64,000 nucleotides of DNA from an uncultured Pirellulaceae bacterium (GTDB lineage Bacteria; Planctomycetota; Planctomycetia; Pirellulales; Pirellulaceae), in the NCBI GenBank assembly GCA_937929805.1, contig CALFUT010000015.1:1-64000 (forward strand), in the 5' to 3' direction. The translations under genes were made by a program, and so were the position numbers. The notes beneath the pieces were generated by a model. The model did no database searches. It was given only the letters and a program-made list of their open reading frames with translations, and was not told where the DNA came from. Position 1 is the stretch's first letter, and the number at the start of each line of letters is the position of its first letter. This document shows positions 16,020 through 24,687 of this stretch, in pieces.

Positions 16020-17948
16020 ATGAGCCGTCTGCGAATCGCTGCGTTATTTGCTGTCTGGTTTCTCGCCACGTTTTCGAATGCTGGATTCGTTTTCGGGTTT
16101 CAGCAGGCACGCGTGACCTCCCCGGAACAGGCAATCGAACAGCGATTTGCAAAAAACGAGTACCGCATTCCGATGCGAGACGGCACGCTACTTCACACGA
16201 CGGTTTACTCGCCTCGTGATCAGTCGCAGACGTGGCCCATCTTGATGACTCGGACTCCGTACAGCGTGCAACCGTATGGGCCAGATCGATATCCACTCTC
16301 GATCGCTCCGTCGAAGCACGTCCAAAATGATACGTACATTTTTGTGCATCAAGACGTGCGCGGGCGTTGGATGTCCGAGGGCAAATACGACAACCTGCGC
16401 CCGAACATACCCGGGAATGACCCAAGTGACGCGAACGCGATCGACGAAAGCAGCGACACGTACGATACGATCGACTGGTTGCTGAAAAACGTACCCAACC
16501 ACAACGGCAAGGTCGGCATGTGGGGAATTTCGTACCCCGGTTTCTATTGTGCGGCGGCGTTGCCTGATCATCATCCCGCCTTGGTCGCCGTTTCGCCTCA
16601 GGCACCGATTTCCGACTTCTTCTTTGATGATTTTCACCATCACGGCGCCTATTTATTGAGTTACTTTTTGGCGACTTCGACTTTTGGGTACCAACATGAT
16701 GGACCCACGACACGTCAGTGGTACAAGAACTATCAGCCTCGGGTGGCGGACGCTTGGAGTTTTTACATGGGGCTGGGAACCATGCAACAGGCCGGTCGCG
16801 TCTTTGGGCCCGACAACTTTTTCTGGAACCAGATCAAGTCTCATCCAAACTACGATTCCTTCTGGCAGGACCGAGCAATCGCTCCGCATTTAAAAAACAT
16901 CACGGCCAATGTGATGACTGTCGGCGGACTGTTCGATGCGGAGGATCTTTACGGGCCGCTGAACATCTATCGCCATATCGAAGACCAGAATCCGAACGCA
17001 TTCAACATGTTGGTGATGGGACCGTGGAGCCACGGTGATTGGTCATTCAAGCAGCGGTACGCCAAAGTCGGCAAGATCGCTTTCGGCAAGAATGTGTCAG
17101 ACTTTTACCAGCGTAAGATCGAAGCTCCGTTCTTTCGGCATTTTTTGAAAGGGCAGGGCACGTCTCCAAAGTACGAAGCACTGATCTACGACACAGGGAA
17201 ACAACAGTGGTTTGGCTTCAAATCTTGGCCACCTGAACGCGTAGAACAGCAGCGGCTTTATCTGAGTGCCGGCGGGCGACTTGATCCGAACGATTCGAAC
17301 GTTCGTCAAAACAAAAACGTTGCCGCATTTGATGAATTCCTTAGTGATCCAGACGACCCGGTTCCTTATCGGCAGCGGCAAGACATTCAATTGCAGTTCA
17401 CCCCGCGTGGGTACATGTCGGACGACCAGCGATATGCTTCCCAACGAGCCGACGTGTTGACGTTTCAAACCCAACCACTATCCGAGGACATGACGATCAG
17501 TGGGAAACTGCTGGCTCATTTGAACGTTTCGACGACCGGCAGTTCCGCCGATTGGATTGTTAAATTGATTGATGTTTTTCCAGACGATGCCGTTGCCACT
17601 GAGGGCTCAGACCCCAGCGTCAAATTTGGCGGCATGCAGATGATGATTCGCAGTGAAATTCTGCGAGGTCGATTCCGCAATAGCTACGAGACCCCCGAGC
17701 CTTTCGTGCCAAACGAAATCGCCGAGATCAACCTTCCGCTTCAGGACGTGCTGCATACTTTCAAAAAAGGCCACCGCGTGATGGTTCAGATTCACAGCAC
17801 TTGGTTTCCACTGATCGACCGAAATCCTCAGAAGTACGTTGACAACATCTTCGAAGCACAGCCCGATGACTTCATCAAGGCAACCCATCGTGTCTACCAT
17901 TCGGCCGAACACTCTAGCTGGATTCAGTTTGGCGTAAAGCCTAAGTAG
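16020..17948 (+). CDS. CocE/NonD-type alpha/beta hydrolase (X-Pro dipeptidyl-peptidase S15 family)
   Basis: This 642-residue exported hydrolase has a signal peptide (MSRLRIAALFAVWFLATF). The S15-type catalytic domain includes IPMRDGTLLHTTVYSP, where the substrate-binding region begins, and VHQDVRGRWMSEG. The nucleophile motif GISYPG puts Ser at residue 171. The C-terminal third is the jelly-roll domain of this family (LSEDMTISGKLLAHLNVSTT, then LIDVFPDD). Members cleave esters or amides (cocaine esterase, glutaryl-7-ACA acylase, X-Pro peptidases), and the natural substrate is not predictable here. ATG 16020 is preferred over an upstream TTG at 15984 because the signal peptide then starts correctly. 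Confidence 0.88.
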   Translation: MSRLRIAALFAVWFLATFSNAGFVFGFQQARVTSPEQAIEQRFAKNEYRIPMRDGTLLHTTVYSPRDQSQTWPILMTRTPYSVQPYGPDRYPLSIAPSKHVQNDTYIFVHQDVRGRWMSEGKYDNLRPNIPGNDPSDANAIDESSDTYDTIDWLLKNVPNHNGKVGMWGISYPGFYCAAALPDHHPALVAVSPQAPISDFFFDDFHHHGAYLLSYFLATSTFGYQHDGPTTRQWYKNYQPRVADAWSFYMGLGTMQQAGRVFGPDNFFWNQIKSHPNYDSFWQDRAIAPHLKNITANVMTVGGLFDAEDLYGPLNIYRHIEDQNPNAFNMLVMGPWSHGDWSFKQRYAKVGKIAFGKNVSDFYQRKIEAPFFRHFLKGQGTSPKYEALIYDTGKQQWFGFKSWPPERVEQQRLYLSAGGRLDPNDSNVRQNKNVAAFDEFLSDPDDPVPYRQRQDIQLQFTPRGYMSDDQRYASQRADVLTFQTQPLSEDMTISGKLLAHLNVSTTGSSADWIVKLIDVFPDDAVATEGSDPSVKFGGMQMMIRSEILRGRFRNSYETPEPFVPNEIAEINLPLQDVLHTFKKGHRVMVQIHSTWFPLIDRNPQKYVDNIFEAQPDDFIKATHRVYHSAEHSSWIQFGVKPK

Positions 17949-18004
17949 GATCGCCTGAGTGAAAGTCATTGCATAAAAACCTAGTTGCACAGCCCTATCC
18001 TTAA

Positions 18005-18102
18005 GTCGGCGTATCGCCGGGAGGGCCGAGGCTCCGTCCGAGCCGTGCGGGGCAAAAAGCTAAACTATCGAATTGGGGAGGACGGAGCCTTCCACTCCCG
18101 AA
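18005..18102. repeat. Intergenic palindromic repeat (GGCTCCGTCC type)
   Basis: The inverted arms GGCTCCGTCC (18030-18039) and GGACGGAGCC (18080-18089) are perfect. A second small hairpin, CGGCGTATCGCCG, precedes them. Related GGAGCC/CTCCGTC words occur at 62.5-62.8 kb. This is a typical planctomycete intergenic repeat and does not encode a protein. Confidence 0.6.
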
Positions 18103-18227
18103 CATCAATTTCGTGCAGCCAAAGCAACGCTGTCCAACTGACGACCGACAGCAGAGGGGGATTTAATTTGCCTCGGTGGTGGAATCGGCTATGATGAGGG
18201 AACTACTGTCTGATTCTCGAGAAAAGC

Positions 18228-18785
18228 ATGTCGACCGTTCCGAACTCCATTTCAGCTGATCAATTGTTCGCAATGCCGGATGATGGGAATCGGTATGAGC
18301 TTGTTCACGGAGAACTTCGCATGATGTCGCCCGCAGGAGGGGAACACGGTTGGATCGCTTCAAGGCTTGATCGATTGCTGGGTGTCTTTGTCGACGAGAA
18401 CGAATTGGGAATCGTCTTCGCTGCTGAAACCGGATTTCGAATATCGACTGATCCTGACACCGTCCGAGCACCCGATGTCGCATTTGTTCGGCAAGACCGA
18501 ATCGAATCGATTGGTGATTTGAAGAAGTTTGTGCCGCTTGCCCCAGATCTGGTGGCGGAAGTCGTCTCACCTAATGACTCATCGTCTGAAGTCGAAGCAA
18601 AGGCTCAAATGTGGATCAATGCAGGGACGCGAATGGTGTTAGTTGTTGACCCTGCCACCGCGTGCATTCGAGTGTATCGCGACACGGCAAAAATTGAAGT
18701 TTTCCATGAAGGCGACACTGTCGATGCAAGCGACGTCGTTGATGGCTGGACATTAAACGTAAGCGATGTTTTTCCCAAACGCTGA
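18228..18785 (+). CDS. Uma2-family (DUF820) restriction-like endonuclease
   Basis: This 185-residue protein is of the Uma2/DUF820 family, which has a PD-(D/E)XK nuclease fold. Visible features are YELVHGELRMMSPAGGEHG (about 22-40), the catalytic region RAPDVAFVRQDRI with its conserved Asp, PDLVAEVVSPNDSSSEVEAKAQM with Glu and Lys, and the closing strand MVLVVDPATACIRVYR. Such genes are abundant in planctomycetes and cyanobacteria. Their role is not settled, but a link to mobile DNA is suspected. It stands alone between an intergenic repeat and a small exported protein. No partner gene is visible. Confidence 0.9.
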   Translation: MSTVPNSISADQLFAMPDDGNRYELVHGELRMMSPAGGEHGWIASRLDRLLGVFVDENELGIVFAAETGFRISTDPDTVRAPDVAFVRQDRIESIGDLKKFVPLAPDLVAEVVSPNDSSSEVEAKAQMWINAGTRMVLVVDPATACIRVYRDTAKIEVFHEGDTVDASDVVDGWTLNVSDVFPKR

Positions 18786-18815
18786 CGCACACCTACCCCT
18801 TTGGAGTAATTTTGG

Positions 18816-19142
18816 ATGAATATTTTATTGCCTCGGCCGGCGTCTAACAGAATAGCAGTCGCTACATTCTTCGCTGCGGTTTCTCTCTTATCCATCCATC
18901 AAGAAGCGTCTGCTCAATCAACCTACTACTATCCAGCGAATAGCTATACCTGGCACTACGCCCCACAGCCGACGACTCAATATTACTCGGCCCCTCGGAC
19001 CAACAGCTATCGGTCACCGCGACCCTATAGCGGGTATAGTTCGAACCTGCATCGGAACTTCACGATTCGCCAAGAGCAATTGCGTTCGCAAAGAACAGGC
19101 CTGCCGCCTCGCAACCGAGGCAACGTGCGTTGGGTTCGATAG
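18816..19142 (+). CDS. Small exported Tyr/Ser/Arg-rich protein
   Basis: This 108-residue protein has a signal peptide (about 1-34, ending ASAQ), then a low-complexity mature part rich in Tyr, Ser, Pro and Arg (STYYYPANSYTWHYAPQP). It ends in a basic segment. A GGAG site lies upstream of the ATG. It resembles other small secreted proteins of the window in style but has no recognised domain. It starts 30 bases after the Uma2 stop and could be transcribed with it. Confidence 0.65.
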   Translation: MNILLPRPASNRIAVATFFAAVSLLSIHQEASAQSTYYYPANSYTWHYAPQPTTQYYSAPRTNSYRSPRPYSGYSSNLHRNFTIRQEQLRSQRTGLPPRNRGNVRWVR

Positions 19143-19294
19143 GGTGGTGCTTTGATCGAATCAATCAAACGAGATTCACTCGCTGGCGACGAAATTACAT
19201 GGATCGCCGTTGGTCCTTGTTCAACAAATCTCAAGCCGCCACATCATGGAAGGACAGAGATTTCCTCGCTCACGCGTTTTGAGATTACGCCAGT

Positions 19295-19364
19295 ACGAGC
19301 CCGAAGCGCGAGCGAGTGTTTTTTTGCGGGCTGATCGATCCTCTCGCTCTCGCGTCGGGCTTGT
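19295..19364. repeat. REP-like palindrome (GAGCCCGA...TCGGGCTTGT)
   Basis: The arms ACGAGCCCGAAGCGCGAGCG (19295 onward, 22 bases) and CTCGCTCTCGCGTCGGGCTT (19343-19364) are inverted repeats with three mismatches, separated by about 26 bases. The element lies between a small exported protein and the end of the GH57 gene. It is a well-formed cruciform-capable repeat of the type scattered through planctomycete genomes. Confidence 0.75.
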
Positions 19365-19393
19365 ATTTGGAACGCTTGAGGAAACGTGTTCGA

Positions 19394-21565
19394 CTAAGAA
19401 ACGTTCGCGACTTGATCACCTTCAGGCGACCGAACCACATCTCCCGTTGTCAGCGACAACTTCATCACCGTGGCCCAAGTGCCATTCGCGTCACCGCGGA
19501 TTAACCAATGAGGCTGCACGCTGACGCACTGATGCACCAGTTCAAAACCCGCTTCGCTCTGACTAACCGTCTGCACTGGATAAGTAAACACACCACCGAC
19601 TTGGTCGAATGTCAATCCAATGTTCAGACCAAGCCAACCATCCGTCAGAAAAATTCCTTTCGAATCGACTAGGCTTAACTGCGATTGCATCTGCCCAAGC
19701 GTCTGCCCGTCGAGATCGCTGTAGAACCGATCGTCTTGGCCGTCAGGTAATCCGGCAAAATTGAACTCAATTCCAAAATGCAGGTCTCGATCCTGAGGCA
19801 AACCTTCGATGAAGTAAGCGATTTCCAGTTCGTCACTGCCGGCGTTCAAGGTCACGCCTTTGGTGAGCGTCAATGGAATCCCCCAAGCGTTCCCCTCACG
19901 CGTCATCAAGACTTGAATACGATCCGGCTTGCGACGAATCTTCGTCTGATAAGCACCGTCGGCGAAATCGCCTCGCTCCATCGCCGTACCATTGGCGACC
20001 GAGCCCATCGAAACTTCCTCGTCCCAGAAATGATCAATCAGGCTGTTTCGCAATCGACTGTCGTAGTGCAGCTGCTTGTCCAAGTCCGGCTGCTTAAAGA
20101 CGACTCGATCATGAATGCTGGCTGCTGCCTGATCGCCCTGTGACTCGCCCTGCAAAATTTTGGCGTGATAAAGCTCTTCACGGCGGGCGATGCACGCGTT
20201 CAGATTATGACCAATATTTCGCAGATCCAATTCGTAGACCTGCCCACCCGAGTTGCCTGAAATCCACGCGACTAATTGTTCGTTTGCCAACCGTGTCTCG
20301 AGTCGGCTATCAAACAAATAATCAGCGGCGGTCGCTTCCACCCATTTTTCCGGACGACCCATCGCTCGTTCGAGCAACGTTTCCGCGTCGAGCAAATGTT
20401 TGTAAATCGCGTTGCGAAGATGTGGCAGGTAAACACCACCAAACGCACCATGCCAGTACGGACAGTTACATTGCCCTTGATACAAATGATCCTGAGCGGC
20501 GTCGATGACTGCTTGGTTGACGTCTTGATCCTTTGCCGTTTCCAGCAACTGGCTGACGTACATCATGCGAGCATACATGTGATTCGTCTCAGGATACTTC
20601 ACTTTGAAGTTTCGCCAGAAACCGCCCGCCATAAAGGACTCGATCGTTTTCCACTGAGGGTGCTGATCGATCGAGTGAACCAGCTCGTTATGCTCTATCT
20701 GACGTCTAACAGGTTGCGCCCATTCGGTCATTTCGCGATAGCTGGCGTCCGGAAGGTAGATCTTTCCCATCGGCTCAGTGGTCTGGATGGCTTGGTTCAA
20801 AGTCGACGTCTGCAACCACTCGCGATTGTCCGTCAGTGCTTGAAAAAAGTTCTTTAACCAGCCGTTTTGATAGACGTGTTGTTGCGTATCGGGCCACGTC
20901 CCAAACTTTTCGCCATCGTCTCCGAACACGGCAACACAACCCGGGTTGGCTTCGGCCAGTTCGCGACAATGGTCAATCGTCTGCTCGGGTGAAGCAAACG
21001 GGATCAAGTAACGCAACTGCTCGCTGCCGGGAAAGATTCGAAGTGTGCGTCCTTCCTCTTCCGCAACAAAGTAACCGCTCAACTGTTCTCGTTTCAGTCC
21101 AGCGCGAGCGAAATGACAATCGTCCAACACGGTGTATTGAATGCCAGCATCCACGATCGACGATGTCAGGCCAGATTCCCAAACACGCTCGGGCATCCAC
21201 ATGCCGGAAACGGTTGAGCACACATGGTCCCGCAGCCAATTCGAGAATCTACCGATCTGCCCAATGCGGTCCCGCTGAGGAATCATCGCCAGAATCGGTT
21301 CATAGAACGCACCACCGATGATCTCGATGCGACCGGCCTCGACCAGCTGGGCGACACGACTGAGATACTCCGGGTGGTTCGCCTGCAACCACTGCATCAA
21401 TGGTCCGCTTGTGTGCAACGAAATCCGCAAATGATCGTACGGCTCGAAAACTTCAAGGAACGGCAGGTAGCTGTCTTGATAGGCCGCTTCAAAAACGTGG
21501 TCGAAGTTACCAACCGGCTGGTGGTTGTGCAGGACCAGACAGAGTTGAATCGTCGGATGACTCAT
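19394..21565 (-). CDS. Glycoside hydrolase family 57 alpha-glucan enzyme
   Basis: This 723-residue protein begins with the GH57 catalytic domain. Visible family motifs are HNHQP at 13-17, GGAFYEPIL at 84-92 and WMPERVWE at 123-130, where the Glu of PER is the expected nucleophile. The C-terminal half (about 400-720) looks like the DUF1926-type beta domain found in GH57 4-alpha-glucanotransferases. The enzyme should cleave or transfer alpha-1,4-glucan chains in the cytoplasm (no signal peptide). It is followed upstream by galT-like and glgA genes on the same strand, so it probably acts in glycogen turnover. Whether it is an amylase or a glucanotransferase is uncertain. Confidence 0.9.
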   Translation of the reverse strand: MSHPTIQLCLVLHNHQPVGNFDHVFEAAYQDSYLPFLEVFEPYDHLRISLHTSGPLMQWLQANHPEYLSRVAQLVEAGRIEIIGGAFYEPILAMIPQRDRIGQIGRFSNWLRDHVCSTVSGMWMPERVWESGLTSSIVDAGIQYTVLDDCHFARAGLKREQLSGYFVAEEEGRTLRIFPGSEQLRYLIPFASPEQTIDHCRELAEANPGCVAVFGDDGEKFGTWPDTQQHVYQNGWLKNFFQALTDNREWLQTSTLNQAIQTTEPMGKIYLPDASYREMTEWAQPVRRQIEHNELVHSIDQHPQWKTIESFMAGGFWRNFKVKYPETNHMYARMMYVSQLLETAKDQDVNQAVIDAAQDHLYQGQCNCPYWHGAFGGVYLPHLRNAIYKHLLDAETLLERAMGRPEKWVEATAADYLFDSRLETRLANEQLVAWISGNSGGQVYELDLRNIGHNLNACIARREELYHAKILQGESQGDQAAASIHDRVVFKQPDLDKQLHYDSRLRNSLIDHFWDEEVSMGSVANGTAMERGDFADGAYQTKIRRKPDRIQVLMTREGNAWGIPLTLTKGVTLNAGSDELEIAYFIEGLPQDRDLHFGIEFNFAGLPDGQDDRFYSDLDGQTLGQMQSQLSLVDSKGIFLTDGWLGLNIGLTFDQVGGVFTYPVQTVSQSEAGFELVHQCVSVQPHWLIRGDANGTWATVMKLSLTTGDVVRSPEGDQVANVS

Positions 21566-21778
21566 GGAAACAAACTTGAAAATCGTTGGTGAAAACTAAC
21601 ACAAAGGTGTTGTAATGTATTTCGACCCTAGAATCACGAGCCATCGGAAAGAGTCGGCTAACCCTAAGCAAACGGATCGTTTTCTCAAGCCAAAAATTTA
21701 CCCAGTCGGAACAACTCGCAAGAACAACGATTTTGCCGAACTGATCACCCAAATTCATCTGAGGCAACTCAGTCGCCG

Positions 21779-22810
21779 CTATTCGTCCCGCAGACGCTTG
21801 GCTGCATCTTCTGGACTAACTGGGTTGATCCAGATGCCTGTCCCCCACTCCAGTCCAGCCGGACAGGTTAACCGTGGCATAATTTCGAAGTACCAGTGAT
21901 TGTGGTCCGAATGGCCAAACGGAGTAGTGTGCAACATTAGATTGTACGGCGGTTTATCAAGCAATTTATCAAGTCGGCGCAACACTTTGCGAATCAACAA
22001 CGCTAAGTCGTCTCGCATCGGTCGATCAATCGAGGCAAAGTCTTGGTGCGAATTTTTGGGAATCAGCCAGATTTGAAAGGCAACTCGACTGGCGAACGGA
22101 CAGACCACGCAAAAATTTTCCGTTTCGGCAATCACGCGCACCTTCTTTGACTTCTCCCAAGTGATTACCGATTGCATCAATGTCTGATTATGCTTAGCAA
22201 GGTGCTGCTGGTTGCGACGCAGCCGATCTTTCATCTCTTGCGATAAAACTGGTGAACCGATCAGCTGGAGATGCGCGTGGGACAGGGATGCACCAGCAGC
22301 CGACCGACAATTCATGAACAACATGGCGTGTCTGATTCCCGGCTTCTTTTTCATTTCACCAAATCGAACCCTAGCTGCCGCCAAGCTGATCACAGCTTCG
22401 GATTTGTTTAGATCTCCAAAACTGCTGACGTGCCGTGGCGTCGGAATGATCAACTCTTGAGCCCCTGAGCTGCGATTCTGATCGTACGGCCCGAATTCCT
22501 CATGCAAATCCGATAACACATTAGTATCAAACGGATTGATCGGAGCATCGGACGGGAACGCCGGAAACTTATTGGGGACAACCCGAGTCGACCAGTCGAC
22601 ATCCGGTTCGGCGTCGATGATCTGACGTCCTTCTTTGTCCCAGACTTCCAGCTGACTGGGCGTTTCGTGTTCGTGGCCTTTGCAGAACGGGCAAACCACG
22701 TCAGGAGAAAGTTCTTCTTCGCGCGAAATGAACTCCATCGGTCTAGCCGCGCGATTCGAAGCTATCGCAACCCAGCGAGCAGAAATCGGATCGAATCGAA
22801 AGTCAGGCAT
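21779..22810 (-). CDS. galT: Galactose-1-phosphate uridylyltransferase-like nucleotidyltransferase
   Basis: This 343-residue HIT-superfamily protein has the GalT layout: zinc-type Cys40 and Cys43 (CPFC), RVVPNKFPAF at 76-85, and the active-site segment SHAHLQ at 177-182 with catalytic His180 within H-x-H-x-Q. A galactose-1-P enzyme exchanges sugar-1-phosphates with UDP-glucose. Its place between a GH57 enzyme and glycogen synthase suggests it may feed sugar nucleotides to alpha-glucan synthesis, perhaps with a different specificity. The start is placed at ATG 22810 (MPDFRFDP), where family similarity begins; an upstream leader to 22879 looks non-coding. No galK or galE is nearby. Confidence 0.85.
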   Translation of the reverse strand: MPDFRFDPISARWVAIASNRAARPMEFISREEELSPDVVCPFCKGHEHETPSQLEVWDKEGRQIIDAEPDVDWSTRVVPNKFPAFPSDAPINPFDTNVLSDLHEEFGPYDQNRSSGAQELIIPTPRHVSSFGDLNKSEAVISLAAARVRFGEMKKKPGIRHAMLFMNCRSAAGASLSHAHLQLIGSPVLSQEMKDRLRRNQQHLAKHNQTLMQSVITWEKSKKVRVIAETENFCVVCPFASRVAFQIWLIPKNSHQDFASIDRPMRDDLALLIRKVLRRLDKLLDKPPYNLMLHTTPFGHSDHNHWYFEIMPRLTCPAGLEWGTGIWINPVSPEDAAKRLRDE

Positions 22811-22973
22811 GGAAGTGAAATCGCCATAGGGTGGAGTGCGAACAAGTTCCACTTTAACCGTTAAACGAGTTTCGCACAAAGAAGATTCTTATTCGAAAAT
22901 CCGAATGCGCAAGCTAGGCACTTCTTGCTGCCGTATCGGTCACCGTCACCCCGAGAGTCGCCTACTGATAACG

Positions 22974-24467
22974 CTATTCTCGCCCTTGCCCATCTTTGTG
23001 TTGAACAATAATTTTTTGATAAAGATCAACATACTGCCTGGCGCTGGCGGTCCATGACCAATCTCGCCGCATACCTGTTTGGATCAACTGTTGCCAGACG
23101 TCGCCTCGGTTGTGGTAAATGTCGACAGCTCGATGAAGTGCCGATTCCAATGCCTGAGAAGAAAAATCAACAAAACTAAATCCGTTGGCGGTTCGGTTTT
23201 CGATTGTCACAGGAGTCGTATCAACCACCGTATCAGCCAAACCACCCGTCTGCCGAACCACGGGTACTGTGCCGTAGGCCATGCTGTACATCTGGTTCAA
23301 GCCGCAGGGTTCGTACTGGCTGGGCATCACAAACATGTCCGCACCCGCTTCGATCTGATGCGCCTGCTGATTGCTAAACCCAAGATTCAATCCAAACTTA
23401 TCTGGGTAGGATCGATGAAGGCTTTCGAGCGCGCGGTGGTATTCGGTGTCTCCTGTCCCAAGCACAACCCATTGCACATCTAGGGAAGCCAACCATTTTC
23501 TCATCACCGGTAAGATCAGCGACCACCCCTTCTGAGTCGCCAAGCGACCTACGATGCCGATCAACGGGGTACGCTCGTTTTCGTATAGCCTAAACTGACG
23601 CCGCAGGTGGGCTTTGCATTCCGCTTTACCTTGAAAAACCGTTTCGACACTGTAATTAGTCGACAGATGAGGATCGATTTCCGGGTTCCACTCCCCCACA
23701 TCAATCCCGTTCAAGATTCCCGCCAGCACATCACGGCGCTCGGTCAACAGGCCATCTAGTCCACAACCTTGTTCGGGTCCTTGAATTTCTTGGGCGTAAG
23801 TTGGACTGACGGTGCTGATTCCATCGGCAAAAACTAATCCAGATTTCAGCAAATTCAAATTGCCGTAACTTTCCATCTGCTGCCAATTGAAATACTTCCG
23901 ATCGATTCCGGTCAGCTGAAGATTCTGATACCAAAAGCTTCCCTGATACGCCAAGTTATGAATCGTCATCAAGGATGCGATGCCTTCATACATGGGGATG
24001 TCGGAATACTCAACTTTAAGCAGCGTCGGAATCAGTCCGGTCTGCCAGTCGTTGGCGTGAATCTGATCGGGCTTCCAATTGAGCAACCGAATCGATTCCA
24101 ACACGGCTCGGCAGAAGAACGTGTAGCGTTCGCAGTTGTCTTCGAATTCACCACCATCGTCGCCATAAAGTCCGCCGCGATCAAAGTAGTTCGATTGCTC
24201 GACCAAATACACGGTTATGTTGCTGCCCGGCAAGCAAGTACGGCCTAAGGTTCCTGTGACGATCCGATCGTCGATCGGAATCTGCAGATCGATACCCGTT
24301 GGCTCAATTACCGCTCCGCAATTGTCGGAACCTCGGTACGACGGAACAAACACGATGACCTCATGCCCCAGTTGTTCCAACGCGACTGGCAAGGCTCCAC
24401 AAACATCTGCCAACCCACCCGTTTTTGAAAACGGGACGACTTCGCTGCTGGCCAACAGAATTTTCAT
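22974..24467 (-). CDS. glgA: Glycogen synthase
   Basis: This 497-residue glycosyltransferase family 5 enzyme opens with MKILLASSEVVPFSKTGGLA, which includes the ADP-glucose-binding KTGGL at 15-19. It continues with the usual GT-B fold: HNLAYQG, PEQGCGLDGLL, a second Rossmann domain (PLIGIVGRLATQKGW) and the conserved PSQYEPCGLNQMYSMAYGT, which holds the catalytic Glu. It adds glucose from ADP-glucose to a growing alpha-1,4-glucan. The length matches bacterial GlgA. It is the first gene of a leftward cluster with galT-like and GH57 genes. The promoter should lie in the 220-base gap shared with the divergent peptide-transporter gene. Confidence 0.95.
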   Translation of the reverse strand: MKILLASSEVVPFSKTGGLADVCGALPVALEQLGHEVIVFVPSYRGSDNCGAVIEPTGIDLQIPIDDRIVTGTLGRTCLPGSNITVYLVEQSNYFDRGGLYGDDGGEFEDNCERYTFFCRAVLESIRLLNWKPDQIHANDWQTGLIPTLLKVEYSDIPMYEGIASLMTIHNLAYQGSFWYQNLQLTGIDRKYFNWQQMESYGNLNLLKSGLVFADGISTVSPTYAQEIQGPEQGCGLDGLLTERRDVLAGILNGIDVGEWNPEIDPHLSTNYSVETVFQGKAECKAHLRRQFRLYENERTPLIGIVGRLATQKGWSLILPVMRKWLASLDVQWVVLGTGDTEYHRALESLHRSYPDKFGLNLGFSNQQAHQIEAGADMFVMPSQYEPCGLNQMYSMAYGTVPVVRQTGGLADTVVDTTPVTIENRTANGFSFVDFSSQALESALHRAVDIYHNRGDVWQQLIQTGMRRDWSWTASARQYVDLYQKIIVQHKDGQGRE

Positions 24468-24687
24468 GGATATACCGCTTAAGAATCGCTCTAATTTGTG
24501 CGTGACGAACGTCGTACTTTGGGAAACTCAAAAACTGGGGTTAGTATTTCGTATCAACTGCGTTTTGGCAGTACGAAATGAGTTGCCAGCACCAAAATGG
24601 TTGTGTGCCACAGCCCAAGTATAACATCGCATAGAGCAAAAATGCCGGTTTTGATAAGATAAGCAGGTCTTCCACGGAATCGGAACC

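Noticed and set aside
15904-16713. A 269-codon minus-strand frame opposite the CocE-type hydrolase gene
   Set aside because: It is antisense to a well-supported gene with a full motif set, and the translation is Arg/Ser-rich without domain character.
17985-18194. Small frame over the intergenic repeat at 18 kb
   Set aside because: It covers a palindromic repeat, has no ribosome-binding site and has a composition unlike coding DNA.
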